DNA of 64,000 nt. Origin: an uncultured Endozoicomonas sp. (GTDB lineage: Bacteria > Pseudomonadota > Gammaproteobacteria > Pseudomonadales > Endozoicomonadaceae). Shown here in pieces: positions 9,023-17,238 of this stretch. The notes under the pieces are model-generated. The model was given only the letters and a program-made list of their open reading frames with translations, searched no databases and was not told the origin of the DNA. The translations under genes were made by a program, and so were the position numbers. The stretch is taken from contig NZ_CANMAO010000002.1 of NCBI RefSeq assembly GCF_947495845.1, forward strand, positions 186,001 to 250,000, given 5' to 3'. How positions within the stretch are numbered: position 1 is the stretch's first letter; each line of letters opens with the position of its first letter.

Positions 9023-9246
9023 AGGAAGTTTCTCCGTCAGAGGTGGATTACGGAAAGGTGCTGTTCAGATTGTGATCTGAGCAATGGATGGGTGCGGATA
9101 TTACCGTAATAAGAAAAGAAAACCTTAGTGTTTTTGCAATTAATTCAGGGATTTAGATCAGTATTTTCCGAACACTTGATGAAATAATAACCTACGGTAA
9201 TAACTAATGAAAATACGTGTCAATAGCCGGGGCGAAACTAACAAAA

Positions 9247-11268
9247 TCAGCTAAAAACTAACAACCTACCCGTGACTCTTATGGCAAGTTCCTGTTTATC
9301 AATGGGCTCGGTTTCAGTCTTTTCTCGCCACGGTGCTAATGTTGAATGTCTGGACTTGATCCACTCATTCCTTTTTGGCTCAGGCTTATTTTTCTGCGAA
9401 ACCGCCTGCTGCTGTCCACCTTGGAATGAGAGGAAAGCACTTCGATTCAGAGTCATATCACGCAGTGAAACCTGACGACTGGACGAGATTTTTCGCTGGT
9501 AAAGATCACTCCAACCATTGGGTTGTATAGCTTGAGCTCTCAAAACAGCATCAATGCGTTCTCGCTCAAACGTCACACCACCCGGTAATCGACTATCGGT
9601 TAATGCCCTTTCATAAAATGCCCTTTCATAAATTAAGTGGCTTGTCAGATGATCACTTGCGCCTTTCTCTTCTGACACATCAACTGGCTCAACAGCCAAT
9701 TGAGCAACTTGAGCCTTGCTCTCCTGAGTGGGTGCTGTTTTGTCTGGCTTAACGGTTACTTCTACGGTTTGATGAACAATGAGCGCTTCTTCTGCCTTTT
9801 TCATTACAGGGCTTATTTTATCGTGATGCCGGCTTGAAAACGTTGCGCTTTGTGCAATCACTTGCCTGACACTGACTTCTGGCTTGATCGTTTCTTTCTG
9901 ACTGACCACCGATGATTTGACGGGGTCTGTGCCATCACGTTTGACAACCAGCTTTTGTTGAAAATCATGTTGAATACCCAGAGTGGGCAAAAGCTTGCCG
10001 GTGGTACCCAGAATCTGGTACCTGGCTTTTACCGCTTCATAAAACTGTGAATTCAAGCTCTGGGCTGTTCTAAAATGCGTATTCTCTACATCCAGTAAAT
10101 CCAGATGGGTACGTTTACCCAAATCAAATTGCTGGTAATAATCATTAATGGTCTGCTGATTATTTTCCTTCTGTCGCTGCAGCCACTTCTTTTTCTCATC
10201 AGACAGCTGATAAACCACCCATGCCCGTCGTAATTCAGCTTTTACACTGAGGATTGTCCGGTTTCGCTTTGAACGAGTTTCTTCAACCCGATAAGCCGCT
10301 TCCTTGATTCGAGCCTGATCTCTACCGCCAATGAACAGGTTGTAGCGGACATTGATCATCGCCTGCACATTTTTACCCGAACCTTTAGTACCATTGGCAT
10401 TGTGGTCTTCGGTCCAATCAACTTCCAGATCAACCGTCGGCAGATTCTTACTTTGTGCAACTTTATACGTTGACTGAGAGGACTGAATTTCGTGATCTGC
10501 CGCCCGGATAGATGGGTTGTCGTTGTAGGCATGTGCTAAAGCCCTGTTCAGGTCTTCAGGCATCGGGTAATTCTGATAGGCAGGCTCCGGCAACGCTTCC
10601 GGGATTTTACCGGTCAAATTCAGGTATTCATTCTCGGCATCCAACAAGCGATTCTGCGTATTCAAAAACTCCACTTGAATACCTGCTAAACGGCCTTCTA
10701 TTTCGGTTAAATCCGACCGTCTTGCCACTCCCTGTGCCAGCTGTATCTGGATTTTCTTATGCACTTCTTTATGTTTACTCAGGTTCTGCTCCACCAGCCT
10801 CATCTGGCCACGAAGCTCAAGCACTTCTAAAACCACATCGATTATATTGAGTGCCAATTCGTCATAGGTTTTCTGAAGTCGCCACTGTTCAGCCATAAGC
10901 AGCTGTTCTGCACCGCGCACGGCGTGGGTGGATTCAAAACCGGAAAATAGGTTTTGTCGAAAAGATAGGGAGGCTTCTCTTCTGGCCAGAGTGTCACCGT
11001 CCGTTTCGGAGGTGCTGCCTTCGGGATAATGTTTTTCCTGCCTGCCACCACCAATGGTCAGATTCAGACTCGGAAGAAAATCGGCTTTTTTAGCACGATG
11101 ATGCTGTTGTTGAGCCTGCCAGCGATGATAACTTATTTGGGCTTCCGGATGATTTTCCAGCAAATCGATGATCAATGACTCCAGAGTTTCAGCCGACACT
11201 GAAACACTCCACGTCAGTAACATCAACATTATATAAAACGGAAGCGATCTAAGCGCTCTAACTATCAT
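9247..11268 (-). CDS. TolC-family outer membrane protein with C-terminal extension
   Basis: An outer-membrane efflux/secretion channel of the TolC family. From the ATG at 11268 (GGAG six bases upstream) it opens with a signal peptide, MIVRALRSLPFYIMLMLL, cleaved near SVSA/ETLE. Residues up to about 430 carry the two tandem coiled-coil/barrel repeats of the family, with TolC hallmarks such as the NLFSGFES and YNLFIGGRD strands. A further 230 or so residues, polar, charged and low in hydrophobics, follow the usual end of TolC and have no domain I can name. Within it a 15-base tandem duplication (9602-9632) gives a repeated ERAFY. No ABC transporter or membrane fusion gene is adjacent, so the substrate is unknown. 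A GTG at 11286 is a less likely start. Confidence 0.82.
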   Translation of the reverse strand: MIVRALRSLPFYIMLMLLTWSVSVSAETLESLIIDLLENHPEAQISYHRWQAQQQHHRAKKADFLPSLNLTIGGGRQEKHYPEGSTSETDGDTLARREASLSFRQNLFSGFESTHAVRGAEQLLMAEQWRLQKTYDELALNIIDVVLEVLELRGQMRLVEQNLSKHKEVHKKIQIQLAQGVARRSDLTEIEGRLAGIQVEFLNTQNRLLDAENEYLNLTGKIPEALPEPAYQNYPMPEDLNRALAHAYNDNPSIRAADHEIQSSQSTYKVAQSKNLPTVDLEVDWTEDHNANGTKGSGKNVQAMINVRYNLFIGGRDQARIKEAAYRVEETRSKRNRTILSVKAELRRAWVVYQLSDEKKKWLQRQKENNQQTINDYYQQFDLGKRTHLDLLDVENTHFRTAQSLNSQFYEAVKARYQILGTTGKLLPTLGIQHDFQQKLVVKRDGTDPVKSSVVSQKETIKPEVSVRQVIAQSATFSSRHHDKISPVMKKAEEALIVHQTVEVTVKPDKTAPTQESKAQVAQLAVEPVDVSEEKGASDHLTSHLIYERAFYERALTDSRLPGGVTFERERIDAVLRAQAIQPNGWSDLYQRKISSSRQVSLRDMTLNRSAFLSFQGGQQQAVSQKNKPEPKRNEWIKSRHSTLAPWREKTETEPIDKQELAIRVTGRLLVFS
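9602..9632. repeat. In-frame 15 bp tandem duplication
   Basis: AATGCCCTTTCATAA is repeated directly in the extension of the TolC-like gene, duplicating five codons and keeping frame. Confidence 0.6.
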
Positions 11269-11485
11269 CCCGGACTCCAGACACACTCCAACACAAGCGG
11301 TAAGTGCACTGTCTAAGGAGGGATTTCAACTGCCAGGAGGGTTTACTTCAGGTTTTACATTAATTGTGCTGCAAAACGGTGGGCTTGATAACAGTTGAAA
11401 AGCTCCAAGACTTTTCTCAGTATTGGTTAGCGACCGTAACCTTTCAAACCCAGCCTTATTATCGTCAACAGGCTGTCATTGCGTT

Positions 11486-11965
11486 TCAAATAAGCAATTC
11501 AGATGAAACAAGAACGCCATTTGTATCGGCATAGAGAAATTGCCCGGGAATAAAATCGGTGCCATGAAAGCGCACGGAAACATCCACTTCACCTAATCCT
11601 TTTTTATCGGTCTTCATGGGATGAGAAGCGAGGGCCTGTACACCAATCGGCAGTTTGGCAATCACCTCAACATCTCGGATGCAGCCATAAACAATGATAC
11701 CCTGCCAGCCATTGCTGACTGCTTTCTCAGCCAACATGTCCCCCAGCAGCGCTCTGCGCATTGAGCCACCGCCATCGATGACCAGCACTTTTCCCTGCCC
11801 ATCCGTTGATACCTGCTCGCGCACCATGGAGTTGTCTTCATGGCATTTGATGGTCACGATCTTGCCACTGAAAATCTGGTTGCCACCATAACTTCGAAAA
11901 CCAGGCTCCACCACCTGAATTTTTTCAGGAAAATCATCGCAGAGATCCGGTGTTGTAAAAGACAT
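11486..11965 (-). CDS. rraA: Regulator of ribonuclease activity A (RraA family)
   Basis: A 159-residue RraA-family protein. The glycine-rich segments [20 protein letters not shown] and [12 protein letters not shown] mark the ring-forming fold and the end [21 protein letters not shown] is typical. In E. coli RraA binds and inhibits RNase E and modulates the degradosome. I place the start at the ATG at 11965 with AGGGAG upstream, giving [10 protein letters not shown] as in relatives, rather than eight codons earlier. Some homologues are 4-hydroxy-4-methyl-2-oxoglutarate aldolases, an alternative that sequence alone does not exclude. It may be co-transcribed with ppsA, which ends 88 bases upstream. 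Confidence 0.9.
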   Translation of the reverse strand: MSFTTPDLCDDFPEKIQVVEPGFRSYGGNQIFSGKIVTIKCHEDNSMVREQVSTDGQGKVLVIDGGGSMRRALLGDMLAEKAVSNGWQGIIVYGCIRDVEVIAKLPIGVQALASHPMKTDKKGLGEVDVSVRFHGTDFIPGQFLYADTNGVLVSSELLI

Positions 11966-12053
11966 TATTATTCTCCCTGAATCAAACAATGAATGATAAC
12001 GAGATTAGCTGGAAAGAACACTACTCCTCTCTGCGCTCTTTCCAGTATTGGAC

Positions 12054-14429
12054 TTACTCCGCCAGATAGAGCCAGGTTTCAATCACAGAATCCGGGTTCA
12101 ATGACACTGTATTAATACCCTGCTCCATCAACCAGCGGGCAAAGTCCGGATGATCGCTGGGACCCTGACCACAAATACCAATATACTTGTTCTGACGTCG
12201 ACAGGCTTGAATCGCCATGGACAACAGCTGCTTGACCGAGCTGTTACGTTCATCAAACAAATGGGCGATCAAGCCAGAGTCACGATCCAGACCAAGGGTA
12301 AGCTGAGTCATGTCGTTTGAGCCGATGGAGAAACCATCAAAGTAATCCAGGAACTCATCCGCCTGCAGTGCGTTGGAAGGAAGCTCACACATCATGATGA
12401 TTCGTAAGTCATTTTCGCCACGACGCAAGCCGAAGTCAGACATAATTTTCACCACCTGACGGGCTTCATCCGGTGTTCTGACAAACGGCACCATCAGCTC
12501 TACATTGCTCAGACCATACTCTTCACGCACTCGTTTCATGGCACGGCATTCCAGCTCAAAACAATCCCGGAAAGATTCGGAGATGTATCGGGACGCTCCA
12601 CGGAAGCCAAGCATCGGGTTTTCTTCTTCCGGCTCGTAAATGCTGCCGCCCACCAGGTTGGCGTATTCGTTAGATTTGAAGTCAGACAGGCGAACAATGA
12701 CTTTCTCAGGCGCAAAAGCCGCAGCAATGGAAGCCACACCTTCCACCAGTTTTTCCACGTAGAAATCCACTGGATCCCCATAGCCTGCCATGCGCTCATC
12801 CACCTGATGCCGCACTGCTTCTGGCAGTTTGTCATAATTGAGCAAAGCTTTTGGGTGAACGCCAATCATTTTATTAATGATGAACTCAAGCCGAGCCAAA
12901 CCAACACCGGCATTGGGGATTCGGGAGAAGCCAAAAGCACGATCCGGGTTACCGACGTTCATCATGATTTTGAAAGGCAGATCCGGCATCGCTTCCAGAT
13001 CTTTCTTCTGGTGCTCAAAAGGCAGCTCACCTTCATAAATAAAACCTGTGTCGCCTTCTGCGCAGGAGACAGTGACAGACTGACCGTCTTTAAGCCGTCG
13101 AGTGGCATCGCCACAACCCACTACCGCAGGAATCCCAAGTTCACGGGCAATGATGGCTGCATGACAAGTTCTGCCACCCCGATTGGTGACGATGGCAGAA
13201 GCTCTTTTCATGACCGGCTCCCAATCCGGGTCGGTCATATCCGTCACCAGAACATCACCGGCTTGCACTCGATCCATATCCGCCAGATCATCCACCAGAC
13301 ACACACGCCCCTGGCCAATGCGCTGACCGATACTGCGACCCTCCACCAGCACATCGCCCTGAGCCTTTAACTGATAACGCTCCAGAGTTCTGGATTCGGT
13401 GCGGCTTTGCACGGTTTCTGGCCGCGCCTGAACCACGTATAACAACTGATCATCACCATCTTTTGCCCATTCAATGTCCATAGGGCGACCGTAATGTTTT
13501 TCAATGGCCATCGCCTGACGGGCCAGCTCCAGAACATCGTCATCATTAACAGAAAACTGCTGACGCTTTTCCAGATCAACGTCCACTGTCTGTACTGACT
13601 TTCCGGTTTCCCCGGCATGGCCGTACACCATTTGGATGGCTTTACTGCCCATATTCCTGCGAAGAATGGAAGATCGCCCTGCTTCCAGAGCTGGCTTATA
13701 AACATAAAACTCATCAGGGTTGACGGCACCCTGAACAACTGTTTCACCCAAGCCATAGGAAGACGTAATAAAGACAGCATCACGGAAACCGGATTCGGTA
13801 TCCAGAGTAAACATCACACCGGCAGAACCGGTTTCACTGCGCACCATCCGCTGAATACCAGCAGACAAAGCGACATCACGATGATCAAAGCCCTGATGCA
13901 CACGGTAAGAGATGGCACGATCATTAAAAAGGGAGGCAAACACTTCACGAACCGCGACCAGCACATTCTGCTCACCACGAATATTCAAAAAGGTTTCCTG
14001 CTGACCCGCAAAGGAGGCATCCGGCAAATCTTCAGCGGTTGCAGAAGAGCGGACAGCAACGGGCATTTCATCATTACCACCCGCCATTTCACGGTAGCTA
14101 TTAATAATGGCGGTTTCGAATTCCGGACGGAAAGGTTCATCCATAATCCACTGACGGATTTTGGCGCCTCCCTGGGTCAGCTGTTGGATATCATCCACAT
14201 CCATTTTATCCAGCAGATCGTGGATACGGTCATAAAGACCAGAGCTATCCAGAAAATCACGATAAGCCTCAGCAGTGGTGGCAAAACCACCAGGAACCCG
14301 GACACCGGCCTGACCAAGATGGCTCAGCATCTCACCGAGCGAGGCATTTTTACCACCGACGCGTTCCACATCACCATTGCCCAGGACATCCAGGCCGACC
14401 ACAAACTCTGGTAAAGATGAACTATTCAA
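12054..14429 (-). CDS. ppsA: Phosphoenolpyruvate synthase
   Basis: Makes PEP from pyruvate and ATP with release of AMP and phosphate, the entry to gluconeogenesis from three-carbon acids. The 791 residues equal the family norm. The N-terminal ATP-grasp domain begins [20 protein letters not shown], the central swivelling domain has the phospho-histidine in [15 protein letters not shown], and the C-terminal PEP/pyruvate barrel ends with [17 protein letters not shown]. The gene diverges from its regulator ppsR. Together with aceA and the methylcitrate genes it argues for growth on acetate, propionate or pyruvate. Confidence 0.97.
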   Translation of the reverse strand: MNSSSLPEFVVGLDVLGNGDVERVGGKNASLGEMLSHLGQAGVRVPGGFATTAEAYRDFLDSSGLYDRIHDLLDKMDVDDIQQLTQGGAKIRQWIMDEPFRPEFETAIINSYREMAGGNDEMPVAVRSSATAEDLPDASFAGQQETFLNIRGEQNVLVAVREVFASLFNDRAISYRVHQGFDHRDVALSAGIQRMVRSETGSAGVMFTLDTESGFRDAVFITSSYGLGETVVQGAVNPDEFYVYKPALEAGRSSILRRNMGSKAIQMVYGHAGETGKSVQTVDVDLEKRQQFSVNDDDVLELARQAMAIEKHYGRPMDIEWAKDGDDQLLYVVQARPETVQSRTESRTLERYQLKAQGDVLVEGRSIGQRIGQGRVCLVDDLADMDRVQAGDVLVTDMTDPDWEPVMKRASAIVTNRGGRTCHAAIIARELGIPAVVGCGDATRRLKDGQSVTVSCAEGDTGFIYEGELPFEHQKKDLEAMPDLPFKIMMNVGNPDRAFGFSRIPNAGVGLARLEFIINKMIGVHPKALLNYDKLPEAVRHQVDERMAGYGDPVDFYVEKLVEGVASIAAAFAPEKVIVRLSDFKSNEYANLVGGSIYEPEEENPMLGFRGASRYISESFRDCFELECRAMKRVREEYGLSNVELMVPFVRTPDEARQVVKIMSDFGLRRGENDLRIIMMCELPSNALQADEFLDYFDGFSIGSNDMTQLTLGLDRDSGLIAHLFDERNSSVKQLLSMAIQACRRQNKYIGICGQGPSDHPDFARWLMEQGINTVSLNPDSVIETWLYLAE

Positions 14430-14680
14430 GCTGCACTCCTGCTATATCTTGTTGATTTACTGAATAATTCCACCTGTAATAGATCATCTTTGATGACCCG
14501 TTTTACCGACTGCAGAGAGCCTGACAGGTTGTTTTCGACACATTTTGTTAGATAATGTTAGAAATTGGAAGAGTTTTTTACATTTAATCACACCCTACAT
14601 TAGTGTAGGTTTAACCCTCATCCCGGCTGAGCTATCCCGGCTGAACTATCACCAAGAACAACATTTTCAGGAGTGCATGG
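14430..14680. promoter_or_regulatory. Divergent ppsA/ppsR promoter region with palindrome
   Basis: This 251-base spacer contains the palindrome CCTACATTAGTGTAGG at 14594-14609, a possible operator for a dimeric regulator or a small hairpin. A 14-base near-exact direct repeat (ATCCCGGCTGAGCT, ATCCCGGCTGAACT) follows at about 14620-14647. The ppsR ribosome binding site is CAGGAG at 14668-14673. Confidence 0.4.
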
Positions 14681-15502
14681 GTGGAAAGGTCTGTTTTTTT
14701 TGTCTCTGATGGTACCGGAATTACGGCGGAATCCTTTGGCCAAAGCCTGCTGGCTCAGTTTTCCGGGCCACAGTTTATTCATCACACCCTGCCTTATATT
14801 GATACGCCGGAAAAGGCCATTAAGGCATTAACGCTGATAAAAGAAACGCATCAACAGGAACAGGTTCAACCCATTATTTTTATGACCGTGCTGAACGAAG
14901 AGGTAAGCACCCTCCTTTATACCAGTGGCGCTTATATGATTGATCTCTTTGCCACTTTCCTGCCCGGTCTCGAAAATGAACTGGGCTCGCACCCGTTGTA
15001 CACCGTCGGTAAAAAACGATCTACCACCACCAGCGACAGTTATCACCGGAGAATCGAAGCCGTTCAGTTTGCCCTGGATAATGATGATGGCGCCCGCTTC
15101 AGGCATTACGAAAAGGCCGATATTATTCTTGTTGGGGCTTCACGCTCGGGAAAAACACCTACTTGTATTTATCTGGGGCTCCAGTTTGGTCTCTTTGCTG
15201 CGAATTATCCGATTACTGAAGACGATTTTAATAAAGGCATCAAGCTACCTGAATCGTTAAGGCCACATAAAGGCCGCCTGTTTGGCCTTACCATCAACCC
15301 TGGGCGTTTAGCGGGGATTCGTAACGAACGTCGCCCAAACAGTCAATACTCTTCACTCCGGCAATGCCAGTATGATGTGCAGATGGTTGAGCAGATTTAT
15401 CAGCAGGAACGTATCCCATACATCGATACGACAGAGTTTTCAGTCGAAGAAATTGCCACGAGGATCATGGATCAAGCCAATCTGACCAGAAGACTCAAAT
15501 AG
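14681..15502 (+). CDS. ppsR: PEP synthase regulatory kinase/pyrophosphorylase (PSRP, DUF299)
   Basis: A bifunctional ADP-dependent kinase and phosphate-dependent pyrophosphorylase that inactivates and reactivates PEP synthase by (de)phosphorylating a threonine next to its catalytic histidine. The 273 residues match the family. It opens VERSVFFVSDGTGITAE, the DUF299 hallmark, and contains the nucleotide loop GASRSGKTPT at about residues 152-161. The start is a GTG at 14681 with CAGGAG seven bases before; a nearby ATG at 14677 is out of frame. Divergence from ppsA makes the target clear. Confidence 0.95.
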   Translation: MERSVFFVSDGTGITAESFGQSLLAQFSGPQFIHHTLPYIDTPEKAIKALTLIKETHQQEQVQPIIFMTVLNEEVSTLLYTSGAYMIDLFATFLPGLENELGSHPLYTVGKKRSTTTSDSYHRRIEAVQFALDNDDGARFRHYEKADIILVGASRSGKTPTCIYLGLQFGLFAANYPITEDDFNKGIKLPESLRPHKGRLFGLTINPGRLAGIRNERRPNSQYSSLRQCQYDVQMVEQIYQQERIPYIDTTEFSVEEIATRIMDQANLTRRLK

Positions 15503-15528
15503 TTTTTCTGTGTCTCTGAAACCCTTAC

Positions 15529-15557
15529 AGCCAGCCAGAAAGCCTCTCTGGCTGGCT
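15529..15557 (+). terminator. Strong hairpin after ppsR, probable terminator
   Basis: AGCCAGCCAGA and its exact complement TCTGGCTGGCT form an 11-base-pair stem with a 7-base loop, 27 bases after the ppsR stop. There is no T tract after it, so it may act by structure only. Confidence 0.6.
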
Positions 15558-15560
15558 CAT

Positions 15561-15910
15561 TCAACCCTGAAAGAATTCATCCACCAGTGGCGGCACCGGG
15601 CATTCCATTATCACAGCCGTCGCGCGCAATGCCTGAGCTTCTTCCAGCACAACCTCACCATCGTACTGTATGCATTGGCACATCTCATTTAGCAATCTTT
15701 CTCTGGCATCTGTCTGATATCTGTATAGATCAAGGAAACTGTGCTGAGCGCCTTGTTGAGACCAGCAAAGCTTAGAGCACCACTATCAATATCTGTAAGC
15801 CCCAATGAATTCATTGAATTCTGCAGACACGCTTTTTTCTCACTCGTCTCCATACCTGACATTCCGATCAAGGATTTAAGAACAATACCAGCCTCTTCAC
15901 TGATCTGACT
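15561..15910 (-). pseudogene. Remnant of an M48-type peptidase C-terminal (TerB-like) tail, frameshifted
   Basis: Two abutting minus-strand frames read as one protein tail when joined by a one-base shift near 15710-15735. The upstream frame gives VLKSLIGMSGMETSEKKAC and LGLTDIDSGALSFAGLNKAL. The downstream frame gives DARERLLNEMCQCIQYDGEV, EEAQALRATAVIMECPVPPL and a stop. The pattern (L)-x-A-C-x3-(I/D)-x-x-D-G-x-V-x3-E-x2-L-R-A-x-(A/C)-x5-CP-(M/V)-PPL is the one I associate with the tail of M48-family metallopeptidases. The HExxH catalytic part is absent: the open frame starts at a stop only eight bases past the end of prpF. I read it as a decayed fragment left by deletion. Confidence 0.5.
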
Positions 15911-15921
15911 TTACGCCGTGA

Positions 15922-17100
15922 TTATGGTGTTGCAGAAGGAATATGCACATTACCTTCCATAAGAACCCTGGCACTGCGGCTCATTATCGCCTTGGTCACA
16001 ATCCACTGACCATTTTCAAGGTTCGCTTCAGCACCCACCTTTAGAGTCCCCGATGGATGACCAAATCGCACGGCATTTCGCTCACCACCACCAGCGGCAA
16101 GGTTAACCAATGTGCCGGGAATGGCAGCAGCAGTACCAATAGCCACCGCAGCTGTGCCCATCATGGCATGGTGCAGCTTACCCATAGACAACGCACGAAC
16201 CAGTAAATCTATATCGTTTTCACTGACTTCTTTACCGCTGGAAGAAACATAACGCTTGGGCTTTGCCACAAAAGCCACTTTCGGCGTGTGCTGTCGTGTA
16301 ACGGCTTCTTCCAGAGAGGTAATCAATCCCATTTTCAGGGCGCCGTGGGCACGAATGGCTTCAAAACGATCCAACGCTTGCTGGTCGCCATTAATGGCTT
16401 CCTGAAGTTCAGTACCCTGATAACCAATGGCTTCTGCATCGATAAATATAGTGGGAATGCCAGCATTGATCATAGTGGCTTTCAAAGTGCCAACACCGGG
16501 TACCTCAAGATCGTCCACCAGATTGCCTGTTGGAAACATCGCGCCTTCACCATCAGCAGGATTTAAAAACTCAACCTGAACTTCAGCTGCCGGAAAAGTT
16601 ACACCATCGAGAACAAAATCTCCGGTTTCCTGCACGGCGCCATCAGTCATCGGCACTTTAGCGACAATGGTCTTTTTGATATTAGCCTGCCAGATCCGAA
16701 TCGTTGCAACCCCGTTTTCCGGAACCCGATCGGTATCCACCAATCCACTGGTAATGGCAAAGGCACCCACAGCTGCCGTAAGGTTGCCGCAGTTGCCGCT
16801 CCAATCCACAAACGGTTTATCAATGGAAACCTGACCAAACAGATAATCCACATCGTGATCTGGCTGGGTGCTTTTCGAGAGAATCACCGCTTTGCTGGTG
16901 CTGGAGGTGGCACCACCCATGCCATCAATCTGTTTGCCATAAGGGTCAGGGCTACCGATGACCCGCAGCAACAAGGCATCACGAGCCTCTCCTGGCACCT
17001 GTGCTGCTTCCGGTAAATCTGACAAGTTAAAGAAGACACCCTTACTGGTGCCTCCTCGCATATACGTCGCTGGGATTTTTATTTGAGGGAGATGATTCAT
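15922..17100 (-). CDS. prpF: 2-methylaconitate isomerase PrpF
   Basis: Isomerises the trans-2-methylaconitate made by AcnD to the cis form so the methylcitrate cycle can proceed. The 392 residues are close to the usual 396. The start MNHLPQIKIPATYMRGGTSK at 17100 carries the family N-terminus; the frame runs 30 codons further up but only through a hairpin repeat. The conserved GGTSKG, the first-half motif DWSGNCGNLTAAVGAFAI and the second-half motif FGHPSGTL mark the diaminopimelate-epimerase-like fold. It ends the GntR-prpB-prpC-acnD-prpF unit. PrpD is absent here, as expected where AcnD and PrpF take its place. Confidence 0.95.
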   Translation of the reverse strand: MNHLPQIKIPATYMRGGTSKGVFFNLSDLPEAAQVPGEARDALLLRVIGSPDPYGKQIDGMGGATSSTSKAVILSKSTQPDHDVDYLFGQVSIDKPFVDWSGNCGNLTAAVGAFAITSGLVDTDRVPENGVATIRIWQANIKKTIVAKVPMTDGAVQETGDFVLDGVTFPAAEVQVEFLNPADGEGAMFPTGNLVDDLEVPGVGTLKATMINAGIPTIFIDAEAIGYQGTELQEAINGDQQALDRFEAIRAHGALKMGLITSLEEAVTRQHTPKVAFVAKPKRYVSSSGKEVSENDIDLLVRALSMGKLHHAMMGTAAVAIGTAAAIPGTLVNLAAGGGERNAVRFGHPSGTLKVGAEANLENGQWIVTKAIMSRSARVLMEGNVHIPSATP

Positions 17101-17116
17101 TTTATTAGCTATCCTC

Positions 17117-17196
17117 GTTCCCATGCTGTGCGTGGGAATGCATATCTCAATTTTCAAAGAGATAGTCATTTGGGTTCCCACGCACAGCATGGGAAC
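17117..17196. repeat. Paired-hairpin inverted repeat between acnD and prpF
   Basis: A perfect 22-base arm (TTCCCACGCACAGCATGGGAAC at 17175-17196; only its ends are needed to see the complement at 17117-17138) frames an inner TATCTC/GAGATA pair, so the whole 80 bases can fold into one long hairpin. Each arm is itself nearly palindromic (GTTCCCA...TGGGAA). It resembles the GTTCCCACGC-type repeats scattered through many gammaproteobacterial genomes. It lies inside the prp operon. Confidence 0.75.
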
Positions 17197-17238
17197 CAGG
17201 GATTTTGCGGCAGCCTTATAGCATGAAAGCTCTCATGG

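Noticed and set aside
15510-15775. Plus-strand short frames after ppsR
   Set aside because: They are shadows of the minus-strand peptidase remnant and overlap the ppsR hairpin.
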